Assembly: GCA_035327565.1 (NCBI GenBank)
Contig: DAOLDB010000010.1
Span: forward strand, 17,996 to 81,995
Length of the DNA: 64,000 nt
Direction: 5' to 3'
Origin: JABDLO01 sp035327565
GTDB lineage: Bacteria > Bacteroidota > Bacteroidia > Chitinophagales > Saprospiraceae
This document shows positions 8,445 through 17,521 of this stretch, piece by piece (the first letter of the stretch is position 1; each line of letters starts with the position of its first letter). The position numbers were made by a program, and so were the translations under genes. The notes beneath the pieces were generated by a model. The model was not told the origin of the DNA, did not search any database, and was given only the letters and a program-made list of their open reading frames with translations.

Positions 8445-10262
8445 ATGATGCATGCAATTCATAGAATATGGAAGAAAACCGCAATCATGTATCTGTTATT
8501 GCTGATGCTTCCATGGATACTTTATCATAAATCCGTATCATTTGGATATGTATTGGACGATGCGGTAGTTATTACCGGCAATTCATTTACGAAAGAAGGA
8601 ATTAAGGGAGTGAAGTCCATATTCACCACTGAAAGTTTTACCGGGTATTTTGGAGAACAAAAAGACCTTGTACAAGGGGCGCGTTACAGACCGTTGTCCA
8701 TAGCTACTTTTGCTTTGGAGTATCATTATTTTGGAGAAAACCCTTCGATTAGTCATGCTATCAATATCCTTTTATATGGAATTCTTGGTGTTGCCCTATT
8801 TTTCTTTATGAGGATTTTGAAGCATTCAGAAAAACAACCCTTGTTGTGGAATTTCGCTTTTTTAACCTCTATCCTTTACATTTTGCACCCCGTTCATACA
8901 GAAGCCGTTGCCAATATCAAAGGCAGGGATGAGATATTGACTTTTCTTTTTGGGGCAATGTCGCTTATTGCTTGTATCCAATGGCATAAATCAGGAAAGA
9001 ATTTCTATGCGTATATCAGCGGGTTTTCATTCTTACTTGCATTGCTTGCAAAAGAAAATGCCATCACGCTTCTTGGAGTCATCCCTGTTATTTTTTATGT
9101 TTTTCACAATATATCTCTTCTAAGATCATTGCTTTATACCCTCCCTGCACTGGCAGCAACAGTAGTTTACCTTATCATCAGGATTCAGGTAATCGGTTAC
9201 TTGTTGAATGACTCTTCGATTATTACCGACATTATGAACAACCCATTTGTCTACATGTCCCAAGGCGAAAAATACGCGACAATCATATATACACTGTGGA
9301 AATATTTTCAACTATCTGTCTTTCCACATCCACTTTCTCATGATTATTATCCATATGCCATCCCTGTAATGAGCTGGTCGGATTTCGCTGTATGGTTTTC
9401 ATTATTTTTTCATATTGTGTTGTGCGTATTAACCCTTATGGGTATCCTCAGAAAACAAAGTATGTATTTTGGTCTGGCCTTCTATTGGATTACTCTGTCA
9501 ATAGTGTCAAATCTTTTTATCAATATGGGGACTTTCATGAATGAAAGATTTCTTTTTATGCCAAGTTTTGGCATATGTATCATAATGTCTGTCTTTCTAT
9601 TAAAAATAAACGGGTTGACATCGGGAAAACTTTACTTAAAGTACTGTGCACCAATGTTGTTTTTTGTCATTGTGGCAGGATATTCTTTCAAAACTTTGGA
9701 CAGGGTTTCTGATTGGGAAAATCCTGTCACTTTGAACCGGTCTGCGGTAAAGACCAACCCGGGTAGTGCACGAGCCAACACCTTCATGGCTACCGCATTA
9801 TACGACAAATGGAAAAATCAACCCCGTTCAGAAGAAAAATACAAAGACTTAGTTTTAGCTTTGGAATATGCAGAAATGGCAACGCAAATTTTACCTGAGT
9901 ACAAAAATGCTCAAATTATCAAAGCAGGTTGTGCGGCTGAATTATATAATTATGACAGAAATCTGAATCAATTGCTTAAGATTTTTGGAGAAGTAGTCAT
10001 GGAAAGGCCTGATGTGGGCTTTGTAAAGGAATACATGGATTATTTACTGCATACCACTCCTATTGTCTCATTGATCCCCTGGTATAAAGAAATTGTATAT
10101 CAGGGGTTGGTTGTGGAAAAAAAGCTATACTCATATGGTGTGGTTTATCTGAATGCTGCTTATATTCAGGATCGAAACCAGAAAATAATCAGGGACATGC
10201 TGGCATATACGTATCAGAAAGCTGGAAATATAGCTAAAGCGGATGAATTGCTACTTAAATAA
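8445..10262 (+). CDS. TMTC-like membrane glycosyltransferase (GT-C, protein O-mannosyltransferase-like)
   Basis: The 605-residue polytopic protein has about ten hydrophobic segments and a C-terminal soluble region (from about residue 420) with helical repeats. The first periplasmic loop carries FGYVLDDAVVITGN, the acidic pair expected for GT-C catalysis. HPVHTEAVANIKGRDE is a signature of TMTC/DUF1736-type proteins. Such enzymes transfer sugars from lipid carriers to proteins on the trans side of the membrane, so a role in envelope glycoprotein synthesis is likely. Substrates are unknown. ATG codons occur at positions 1 and 2. The gene is followed by dprA after 11 bases, probably in one transcript. 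Confidence 0.8.
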   Translation: MMHAIHRIWKKTAIMYLLLLMLPWILYHKSVSFGYVLDDAVVITGNSFTKEGIKGVKSIFTTESFTGYFGEQKDLVQGARYRPLSIATFALEYHYFGENPSISHAINILLYGILGVALFFFMRILKHSEKQPLLWNFAFLTSILYILHPVHTEAVANIKGRDEILTFLFGAMSLIACIQWHKSGKNFYAYISGFSFLLALLAKENAITLLGVIPVIFYVFHNISLLRSLLYTLPALAATVVYLIIRIQVIGYLLNDSSIITDIMNNPFVYMSQGEKYATIIYTLWKYFQLSVFPHPLSHDYYPYAIPVMSWSDFAVWFSLFFHIVLCVLTLMGILRKQSMYFGLAFYWITLSIVSNLFINMGTFMNERFLFMPSFGICIIMSVFLLKINGLTSGKLYLKYCAPMLFFVIVAGYSFKTLDRVSDWENPVTLNRSAVKTNPGSARANTFMATALYDKWKNQPRSEEKYKDLVLALEYAEMATQILPEYKNAQIIKAGCAAELYNYDRNLNQLLKIFGEVVMERPDVGFVKEYMDYLLHTTPIVSLIPWYKEIVYQGLVVEKKLYSYGVVYLNAAYIQDRNQKIIRDMLAYTYQKAGNIAKADELLLK

Positions 10263-10273
10263 AATGCACATTG

Positions 10274-11371
10274 ATGAGGAAAGATCTGCTACATATCATT
10301 GCATTGACGAAAGTTAAAAATGTAGGTCCGGTAACATTCAGGTCTTTAATCAGGCACTGTGGAGGTGTGGTGGAAGTATTTGAATCCAGCGAAAAGGATA
10401 TATTATCCATTCCGAATATTGGTAAGACGATTTTTCGTGAAATACAATCTTCGACCATCTGGAAAAAGGCTGAAAAAGAGTTGGCTTTTGTCGAAAAACA
10501 TGGAATTACACCATTGTTTTATATGGATGCTTTATATCCGGGTCGGCTAAAACAATTTGATGACTGCCCGGTATTATTGTATTTTAAAGGCAACTGCTCT
10601 TTAAATCATTTTCGAACGGTGGGCATTGTAGGTACCAGAAGTCCTACAGATTATGGAAAAAGTATCACCGAAAAGCTGGTTGAGGGACTTCATGCATACC
10701 AACCCTTCATCATCAGCGGAATGGCCTATGGTATAGATGCCCACGCACATAGAAAATCATTGGAATTCGGATTGTCTACTGTAGGAGTATTGGGCCACGG
10801 GTTGCATACTCTATACCCTCAAACCAACAGGAGTCTGGCAGAAAAAATACTGAACCAGGGTGGTTTGCTGACAGAATTCAGCTCAGAGGATGGGCCCGAT
10901 AAAGAACATTTTCCTATGAGAAACCGAATTATCGCTGCCTTGAGTGATGCACTGATCGTCATAGAATCCGGTGAGAAAGGAGGATCTATGATTACTGCTG
11001 ACTTAGCTAATCAATACCATAAAGATGTATTTGCCTTCCCGGGAAAAACAGATGATATAAAATCTGCCGGATGTAATAAATTAATTAAAACCCACAAAGC
11101 TGCATTAATTGAATCCGTTGAAGACATAGCCTATGTCATGAGATGGGATCAAATGGACTCTCTAAGATCATCTCAATCCACTTTATTTGTTGAGTTGGAT
11201 GAAACGGAACAAAAAATTATTCAAATACTCAGAGAAAACAGGGAAATGACCATTGATACTTTGCACTATACATTGAAGCTATCCATATCACAAATGGCCA
11301 ACATATTACTCAATATGGAGTTCAAAGGAGTGGTTACAAGTTTACCTGGCAACAGATACATTGCCACGTAA
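10274..11371 (+). CDS. dprA: DNA-processing protein DprA
   Basis: I prefer the ATG at 10274 over the TTG one codon earlier. The 365 residues follow the DprA plan: an N-terminal helical (SAM-like) region with NVGPVTFRSLIRHCGG, a central Rossmann-like domain with GIVGTRSPTDYG, ISGMAYGIDAHAH, GHGLHTLYPQTN and MRNRIIAALSDALIVIESGEKGG, and a C-terminal winged helix after residue 300. DprA loads RecA onto incoming single-stranded DNA during natural transformation and is also widespread in non-competent bacteria. It lies 11 bases after the TMTC-like gene. Confidence 0.95.
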   Translation: MRKDLLHIIALTKVKNVGPVTFRSLIRHCGGVVEVFESSEKDILSIPNIGKTIFREIQSSTIWKKAEKELAFVEKHGITPLFYMDALYPGRLKQFDDCPVLLYFKGNCSLNHFRTVGIVGTRSPTDYGKSITEKLVEGLHAYQPFIISGMAYGIDAHAHRKSLEFGLSTVGVLGHGLHTLYPQTNRSLAEKILNQGGLLTEFSSEDGPDKEHFPMRNRIIAALSDALIVIESGEKGGSMITADLANQYHKDVFAFPGKTDDIKSAGCNKLIKTHKAALIESVEDIAYVMRWDQMDSLRSSQSTLFVELDETEQKIIQILRENREMTIDTLHYTLKLSISQMANILLNMEFKGVVTSLPGNRYIAT

Positions 11372-11490
11372 AGATTTCTGATTAATTAAGATAAATTTAT
11401 CATTTATGTTAAATTCCAGTATTTATAGGATTGCTTTGAACTGAAAAGTTCAATTCCATCGTTATATCACTCGTACATTTCTTTCAAGAC

Positions 11491-11871
11491 ATGAAATTTG
11501 TATTCACCTTCATTGCAATTTCAGGCATTTGTTCCGGCCTTGCCGGTCAAAATGATCAGTTTTTTAATGCAATCAGAAATGGTAATATTTCCGTTGTATC
11601 GCATTTAATGGATAACAGAGTGGAAGTAAGCCTCATTGAAGAACACAGCATTTACTCAAAAGCACAAGCTGTTCAGAAAGTGAATAGTTGGCTTACCAGG
11701 ACAAATCCGATATCTGTTCAAAGTCTTCATGGGGGGGAATCAGCAGATCAGAAATCTTTCTATCAGGTGGCAAAATTGACCGCGGCCGGTGGTACTTACC
11801 GAATATTTGTATATTTTGAAAAGAGCAATTCCTCAGCTTCCATCAAAAAAATTCAGATCGATCCTTTTTAG
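11491..11871 (+). CDS. DUF4783 family exported protein
   Basis: This small secreted protein (126 residues) has a signal peptide ending GLAGQ. The mature part opens NDQFFNAIRNGNISVVSHLMDNRVEVSLI, the characteristic start of DUF4783 domains, which have an NTF2/SnoaL-like fold and no known activity. The C-terminal half alternates short strands (TYRIFVYFEKSNSSASIKKIQID). It stands alone, 119 bases after dprA, and is convergent with the TIGR02757 gene. Confidence 0.8.
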   Translation: MKFVFTFIAISGICSGLAGQNDQFFNAIRNGNISVVSHLMDNRVEVSLIEEHSIYSKAQAVQKVNSWLTRTNPISVQSLHGGESADQKSFYQVAKLTAAGGTYRIFVYFEKSNSSASIKKIQIDPF

Positions 11872-11896
11872 TGTCTGATTTTAGAAAAAGAATGTA

Positions 11897-12676
11897 TTAA
11901 AGAGTCACAGGCCATTTCATAATACCCATACCAAAAAGAGAGTAATCATATTTAACCGGATCATCCCGATCAAATATTTTCAATGTTTCCGTAAGCTCTA
12001 CTACTGCTTGCCAATCCATCTGGTTTCGATGCAATAAACCCAATTTTTTAGCCGTGCGGAACACGTGAATGTCCATTGGAATCTTCAGATCAGATGCTTT
12101 GATACGATTCCACACACCAAAATCGATGCCAACAGGATCCTTGCGTACCATCCATCTGAGAAACATATTTATTCTTTTACAGGTACTTTTTTTACATGGA
12201 GCACTTACATGCTTTTCAGACCTTTTCAGAAAATGAGGATGTTTAAGAAATAATGTATGAAAGCGGTTTATCCCGGCTTCTACAGGATCACCATCCGGAC
12301 TATCTTGATCAATAAATGCATTTTCAAGGCTTTGAAATTGAGAATAATACCAATTAAAAAAGGAAATAAAACACAATGCATCATCGCCATTAAATGTCCT
12401 GTGTTTAAATTCTGTAAAGGGTTGCAGGTCTTCTTTTTCAAAATTCAACACGAAATCATGTGGAGCAAAATCCATTAATTCAAAAAATGATCTCGCTTTA
12501 TTAATGATCGTTTTTCTTTGACCCCAGGAGAATAACGCGGTGATTAAGCCTGCTATTTCTATGTCTTGCTTGTGGGAGAACATATGTGGTATTGCCACCG
12601 GATCTGTCTGAATAAATTCACTACAGTTGTACTCCCGGTACCTGGAATCGAGAAGATTTTTCAGACCTTCCTTCAA
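11897..12676 (-). CDS. TIGR02757 / DUF2400 family protein
   Basis: The 259-residue soluble protein has the TIGR02757 layout. It begins with a short helix (LKNLLDSRYREYNCSEFIQTDPVAIPHMFS), continues IEIAGLITALFSWGQRKTI, and contains RWMVRKDPVGIDFGVWNRI and IPMDIHVFRTAKKLGLL. The HhH-like WMVRKDPVDxG-type block recalls DNA glycosylase folds, but no activity is established. The only plausible start is a TTG, 3 bases after the infB stop. No ATG precedes the conserved region, so translation may be coupled to infB. Confidence 0.85.
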   Translation of the reverse strand: MKEGLKNLLDSRYREYNCSEFIQTDPVAIPHMFSHKQDIEIAGLITALFSWGQRKTIINKARSFFELMDFAPHDFVLNFEKEDLQPFTEFKHRTFNGDDALCFISFFNWYYSQFQSLENAFIDQDSPDGDPVEAGINRFHTLFLKHPHFLKRSEKHVSAPCKKSTCKRINMFLRWMVRKDPVGIDFGVWNRIKASDLKIPMDIHVFRTAKKLGLLHRNQMDWQAVVELTETLKIFDRDDPVKYDYSLFGMGIMKWPVTL

Positions 12677-12679
12677 AAT

Positions 12680-15397
12680 TTAAGACAAAGTTTGCTTCCT
12701 TTCGATAATCTCGTAAGCTTCAACAAAATCCCCGACTTTAATATCATTGAAATTCTTGATGGTCAATCCACATTCCATTCCATTCTTTACTTCCTTGACA
12801 TCATCTTTAAATCTTTTGAGGGTTCCCAGCTCGGCATTAGCACCTTCTTTCTGAGGATAAACTACAATACCCTCTCTAATGACTCTGATCAAAGAATTGC
12901 GATTAATTTTACCTTCCACCACCATGCATCCCGCAACGGTACCTACTTTGCTTATTTTGTAAACCTCTCGCACTTCTACCAAACCCAAAATATTCTCTTC
13001 CCGGGTAGGTTCAAGCATCCCTTCAATAGCCATTTTAATTTCTTCTATGGCTTCATAAATGATGGAATAGGTTTTTATCTGAACGCCTTCTTTCTCCGCA
13101 AGATTTCTTGCTCCCATACTGGGCCTCACCTGGAATCCAATGATGATGGCATCTGACGCAGATGCAAGCAAAACATCGGATTCTGCAATCTGACCTACTG
13201 CTTTGTGAATGACATTAACTTGTACCGATTCAATAGACAATTTAATCAAAGAGTCCGAAAGCGCTTCGATCGAACCATCCACATCGCCTTTTACTATCAG
13301 GTTCAATTCCTTAAAATTCCCAAGTGCAAGTCGTCTTCCTATTTCATCCAGACTGATTCGCTTACTTGCGCGATTGGTTTGCTCCCGTTCAATTTGTGCT
13401 CTTTTGGCTGCTATTTGACGTGCCTCCTGATCAGAATCCAATACTTTAAACTTTTCACCCGCCTGGGGAGCACCACTTAATCCCAATACAAGAATAGGAG
13501 TAGATGGACCCGCCTCTTTCAATCGCTTTCCTCTTTCATTAAACATAGCCTTAACTCTTCCGGAATAGGCTCCTGCAACCAAAGAGTCACCGATGTTGAG
13601 TGTTCCTCCCTGAACCAGGCACTTGGTTACATATCCTCTTCCTTTATCCAGTGAAGCCTCAATGACCGTCCCCACTGCTTCTTTATTAGGATTGGCGCTC
13701 AATTCGAGCAATTCCGCTTCCAAAAGAACTTTTTCTAAAAGCTGATCTATATTCATTCCTGTTTTGGCAGAAATATCCTGTGATTGGTATTTACCCCCCC
13801 AGGATTCAACGAGAAAATTCATAGAAGCCAATTCCTGCTTAATTTTTTCTGGGTCAGCTCCATCTTTGTCAATTTTATTAATTGCAAACACTATAGGTAC
13901 ACCGGCAGCCTGAGCATGACTGATGGCCTCTTTGGTTTGAGGCATGATGTGGTCATCCGCAGCTACAATAATAATAACAATATCGGTAATCTTAGCACCT
14001 CTGGCTCTCATTGCAGTAAATGCTTCATGACCCGGTGTATCTAAAAAGGTGATTTTCTTTTTATCTGGACCTACACGTACTTCGTAAGCTCCAATGTGTT
14101 GTGTAATACCTCCCGCTTCCCCTCCGGCCACATCGGTTTTTCGAATATAATCGAGGAGTGAAGTTTTACCGTGGTCAACATGACCCATCACCGTTACTAT
14201 AGGTGCCCGGGGTAGTAAATCTTCCGGTCTGTCATCTTCTTCAATTTCTTCATCCACATGGTCTTCGGCACTGATAAATTCAACTTCATGACCAAACTCT
14301 GTAGCAAGTAACTCTATAACTTCAGCATCCAACCTCTGATTTATAGAAACAATAACCCCTAGATTAAGACATGTGGTAATTACCTCTGAAACCGACACAT
14401 TGAGAATACTCGCCAACTCACTAACAGAGATAAACTCTGTTACTTTGATCTTTAAATCCTGATTTTCAAGCTCCTTTAACTCCTGCTTCTCTCTTTTACC
14501 TTCACGACTATCACGTCGTATTTTTTGTCTTTTATTTTTACTCCCACCGGAAATCCTGGCCATAGTGGCCTTGATTTTTTCCTCTATTTCCTTCTGCGTA
14601 ACTTCTTTGACCTCTTCCTCTTTCCTACTTCCTTTATTACCACCTTGTTGAACATGTGTTGGAGCAATCTTCTTTCTTTTTCTCTTCCTCTTTGATGCCC
14701 GTTGTTCTTCAACTGCCTCTTTAACAGGAGTTTCAGGTTTTATTTCTTCAGGTTTTGCCTTCTTCTTTTGAGGATTGAGCTTTCCGGTATCAATCTTACC
14801 CATGATTTTCAACCCTTGCAATTGAGGAGTCTTGGCTCTAAGCAATTCTTTAATTTCAGGTTCAGTTCCTATATTTTCATTCGTCTTAACCTGATCTGAA
14901 GGAATCACTTCGGGCTCAATCTCTGAAACAGGAGTTTCTATTTCCTGGTGTTCCTTCTTCTCCGTTTTTGGGGATTCCTGGACATTTTCTTCTTTTGGAG
15001 GTGCAGGCTTTGACTTATCAAGATCAATTTTTCCAACGACTTTTAACTTAGGCGTTTCTACTTTAGCCCGGATAAATTCATCTTTCTGGGGTGTGTCAAG
15101 GGTAGGAGTTTGAATTTCTTTTTTGAAAGGCTCCTCTCGAAATAAGACCTCCTGATGAGATTGTTTCTGTGGAATTTCATCCCGTGGAGAAGTTCTTCCC
15201 CCAATGATCATTTTATCCGCTTTCTCCTTAACGGCCATTGAATTGCTGAACTCCTTTACTAACTCCGAATACATTTCATCGCTCACTTTAGAAGTGGGTT
15301 TATTGTCTATAACAAACCCCTTGCCCGTGAGAAATTCCACAATCGTAGAAGTTCCTACATTTAATTCCTTCGCTATTTTTACTAATTTTTCTGACAT
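12680..15397 (-). CDS. infB: Translation initiation factor IF-2
   Basis: The 905-residue protein has an N-terminal IF2N-like helix (VKIAKELNVGTSTIVEFLTGKG), a long Lys/Glu/Pro-rich linker (about residues 70-310), a second IF2N domain, then the G domain. GHVDHGKTSLLD (G1) lies near residue 405, DTPGHEAF (G3) near 450 and NKID (G4) near 507. The C-terminal IF2 beta-barrels and IF2C complete the protein. IF-2 places initiator tRNA on the 30S subunit and promotes subunit joining. It is third in rimP-nusA-infB. The 186-base gap from nusA may hold a secondary promoter, but I find only a partial match (GATATTTG at 15560-15553). Confidence 0.98.
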   Translation of the reverse strand: MSEKLVKIAKELNVGTSTIVEFLTGKGFVIDNKPTSKVSDEMYSELVKEFSNSMAVKEKADKMIIGGRTSPRDEIPQKQSHQEVLFREEPFKKEIQTPTLDTPQKDEFIRAKVETPKLKVVGKIDLDKSKPAPPKEENVQESPKTEKKEHQEIETPVSEIEPEVIPSDQVKTNENIGTEPEIKELLRAKTPQLQGLKIMGKIDTGKLNPQKKKAKPEEIKPETPVKEAVEEQRASKRKRKRKKIAPTHVQQGGNKGSRKEEEVKEVTQKEIEEKIKATMARISGGSKNKRQKIRRDSREGKREKQELKELENQDLKIKVTEFISVSELASILNVSVSEVITTCLNLGVIVSINQRLDAEVIELLATEFGHEVEFISAEDHVDEEIEEDDRPEDLLPRAPIVTVMGHVDHGKTSLLDYIRKTDVAGGEAGGITQHIGAYEVRVGPDKKKITFLDTPGHEAFTAMRARGAKITDIVIIIVAADDHIMPQTKEAISHAQAAGVPIVFAINKIDKDGADPEKIKQELASMNFLVESWGGKYQSQDISAKTGMNIDQLLEKVLLEAELLELSANPNKEAVGTVIEASLDKGRGYVTKCLVQGGTLNIGDSLVAGAYSGRVKAMFNERGKRLKEAGPSTPILVLGLSGAPQAGEKFKVLDSDQEARQIAAKRAQIEREQTNRASKRISLDEIGRRLALGNFKELNLIVKGDVDGSIEALSDSLIKLSIESVQVNVIHKAVGQIAESDVLLASASDAIIIGFQVRPSMGARNLAEKEGVQIKTYSIIYEAIEEIKMAIEGMLEPTREENILGLVEVREVYKISKVGTVAGCMVVEGKINRNSLIRVIREGIVVYPQKEGANAELGTLKRFKDDVKEVKNGMECGLTIKNFNDIKVGDFVEAYEIIERKQTLS

Positions 15398-15583
15398 TCA
15401 GGCTTTTTAGTTAATCGAATGCAATCTATTGTGCATTTTTTACAAAAAAAATAATGACTTCATTTGGCTATTATCTTTTGAACCATTTCGTCCGAACCAT
15501 AAAGTTCCTTGTTTGGCTCTTAAATAAGTTGCCGTTTCTATATAACTACGGTCAAATATCAATTTACACTTCTACCAATAATA

Positions 15584-16822
15584 TTAATCTTCTTCAAATT
15601 CAGATGCTAAAATACTGATCACATCATCTATGGTTTCCTCTTCCAAATCCGTCCTTCTTATTAATTCTTCTTTACTCAATTGTAATACAGATCTGGCAGT
15701 ATCACAACCTATATTTTTGAATGCATTTATAATCCACTCTTCAATTTCATCGGAAAATTCATCTAAATCGACATCTTCAATTTCATATTCATCAGTTTCT
15801 CTGTATACATCAATTTCATAACCCGTCAGTTTGCTGGCTAATTTAATATTACTGCCTCCTTTTCCTATTGCCAAAGATACCTGATCAGGCTTTAAAAAGA
15901 CGGATGCTCTCATCTGCTCATTATCGATTTGGATGCTGGAAACTTTTGCAGGAGTCAGAGACCTTTGAATATACAATGTCAGGTTATTGGTGAAATTGAC
16001 AATATCTATGTTTTCATTCTTTAATTCCCTCACAATGCCATGTATTCTGGATCCTTTCATACCCACACAGGCTCCAACAGGATCGATTCTGTCATCATAG
16101 GATTCTACCGACACTTTAGCTCTTTCTCCGGGCATCCTGACGATGTTCTTTATGGTAATCAGTCCATCTTCTATCTCAGGCACTTCCTGTTCTAAAAGCT
16201 TTTCCAGGAACCGGTTATCCGTTCTGGAAAGAATAATGACCGGTGAATTATTTCTCATTTCCACTTTCTTAATCACTCCTCTTACCATATCTCCCTTACG
16301 GAAAAAATCACCTTTGATCATATCGGTCCGGGGTAATACCAGTTCATTGCCTGTCACATCATCAATGATGAGTAATTCCTTTTTTAAAATCTGTCCCACT
16401 TCGCCCAGCACGATTTCCCCTACCCTATCCATGTACTTTTTATAAATTTCATCTTTCTCCAGTTCACTCAATCTGGAGATAAGGGTTTGTCGCGCTGCCA
16501 TGATGGACCTTCTTCCAAATTCTTCGAGATAAAGCTGCTGATAACATTCTTCACCCACCTCGTAATCCTCATCTATAGCCAAAGCTTCAGAAATGGAAAT
16601 CTGGCTATTCTCGTCCAATACTTCACCATCAGGAACAATTTCTCTCACCCGCCACATTTCAAGGTCTCCATTTTGTGGATTGATGATGACATCAAAATTT
16701 TCATCAGATCCATATTTCTTCCGGATCAAAGTCCGAAAAACATCTTCCAGTACCCGTACCATTGTAGGCCTGTCAATGCTTTTCCCTGCTTTAAATTCTG
16801 AAAAAGATTCTACTAAATTCAT
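15584..16822 (-). CDS. nusA: Transcription termination/antitermination factor NusA
   Basis: The 412 residues show the NusA N-terminal RNAP-binding domain (MNLVESFSEFKAGKSIDRPTM), an S1 domain (GEIVGEVGQ-like segment near residue 145, RGVIKKVEMRNNSPVIILSRT) and two KH domains (GACVGMKGSRIHGIVRELKNE, LAIGKGGSNIKLASKLTG). A short acidic tail replaces the acidic repeats of proteobacterial NusA, which is usual for Bacteroidota. It binds RNA polymerase and nascent RNA to modulate pausing and termination. It follows rimP by 6 bases. Because the operon leader holds a terminator-like hairpin, feedback of NusA on its own operon is possible. Confidence 0.97.
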   Translation of the reverse strand: MNLVESFSEFKAGKSIDRPTMVRVLEDVFRTLIRKKYGSDENFDVIINPQNGDLEMWRVREIVPDGEVLDENSQISISEALAIDEDYEVGEECYQQLYLEEFGRRSIMAARQTLISRLSELEKDEIYKKYMDRVGEIVLGEVGQILKKELLIIDDVTGNELVLPRTDMIKGDFFRKGDMVRGVIKKVEMRNNSPVIILSRTDNRFLEKLLEQEVPEIEDGLITIKNIVRMPGERAKVSVESYDDRIDPVGACVGMKGSRIHGIVRELKNENIDIVNFTNNLTLYIQRSLTPAKVSSIQIDNEQMRASVFLKPDQVSLAIGKGGSNIKLASKLTGYEIDVYRETDEYEIEDVDLDEFSDEIEEWIINAFKNIGCDTARSVLQLSKEELIRRTDLEEETIDDVISILASEFEED

Positions 16823-16828
16823 ATTTTT

Positions 16829-17302
16829 TTAATTAAAGCTTATTTTAATTTTAGCTATTTGTATGTCACTATAAGAGAATAGTTCCTCTTTTTTAATTTT
16901 TGTCCTTTTCCGCCCGACCCTCTCCGAATCTTCCCATTCTATAGAAAAATTCTCTTGACCGGCATTTTTAATGGTTCCTTTCAATAAGCGACCGGATTCA
17001 GTTTTTAACTCCACCGTTCTGCCTATGTTTTTAATATATTGACGGGGAAATCTTAAAGGTCTACCGACACCTGCAGAGGAAACTTCAAGAATGTAGCGAT
17101 CACCAAAATATTGTTTGGCATCCAATACATTTTCAATATGGCGGCTGATTTTCTTACATTTTTCAAAAGTAACTTCTTCATCACTATCTATAAAAATCTC
17201 AATCCTTGGCAATTGAATTTGTATATCTACAAGAAAACAGTCGTGCAAATCTTCAGATTCCAATGCTTCACCAACCAGACCCAATAATAATTCCTTATCC
17301 AC
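16829..17302 (-). CDS. rimP: Ribosome maturation factor RimP
   Basis: I place the start at the GTG at 17302. The frame extends upstream to a TTG at 17365, but that extension would have to be read through a terminator-shaped hairpin and overlaps the promoter. From the GTG the 157-residue protein begins VDKELLLGLVGEALESEDLHD, as expected for RimP. The core is FLVDIQIQLPRIEIFIDSDEEVTFEKCKKISRHIE and ILEVSSAGVGRPLRFPRQY, followed by the C-terminal Sm-like domain. RimP helps 30S maturation. It is the first gene of rimP-nusA-infB(-TIGR02757). Confidence 0.9.
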   Translation of the reverse strand: MDKELLLGLVGEALESEDLHDCFLVDIQIQLPRIEIFIDSDEEVTFEKCKKISRHIENVLDAKQYFGDRYILEVSSAGVGRPLRFPRQYIKNIGRTVELKTESGRLLKGTIKNAGQENFSIEWEDSERVGRKRTKIKKEELFSYSDIQIAKIKISFN

Positions 17303-17320
17303 TTTAAAAATAAATATATT

Positions 17321-17343
17321 AAAAAAGGGAACCTTTCGTTCCC
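17321..17343 (-). terminator. Terminator-like hairpin in the rimP leader (candidate attenuator)
   Basis: On the minus strand GGGAAC (17343-17338), loop GAAAG, GTTCCC (17332-17327) is followed directly by six T (17326-17321). This is the shape of an intrinsic terminator. It lies between the rimP promoter (17393-17363) and the GTG start (17302), about 14 bases downstream of the predicted transcription start. It cannot simply be the end of rnr unless rimP has another promoter in the remaining 18 AT-only bases. The 5' arm overlaps an AGGAGG run (17347-17342). Confidence 0.65.
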
Positions 17344-17362
17344 TCCTTTCCTTTTTCCGCCG

Positions 17363-17393
17363 CAAATATAATCAAAATATGAGTATATATCAA
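17363..17393 (-). promoter_or_regulatory. Promoter of rimP-nusA-infB
   Basis: Minus strand TTG at 17393-17391, 20 bases, then TATATTTG at 17370-17363. This fits the Bacteroidota consensus (-33 TTG, -7 TAnnTTTG) in both boxes and spacing. Predicted start of transcription is near 17357, about 55 bases before the rimP GTG. Confidence 0.65.
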
Positions 17394-17521
17394 TTTTTGT
17401 TTGGATAATGCATTTTTACGTAATTACTCCAAATTCATCCCCGCCAAATTCATAAACTTATGTTTACTAAGGAAAAAGAAGTAGAAACAGGTTGCTAGAA
17501 AAAAAACAATGATTTATAATG

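Noticed and set aside
12065..14044. Several plus-strand frames opposite TIGR02757 and infB
   Set aside because: Antisense shadows with low-complexity, His/Phe-rich translations; the minus strand holds clear conserved proteins.
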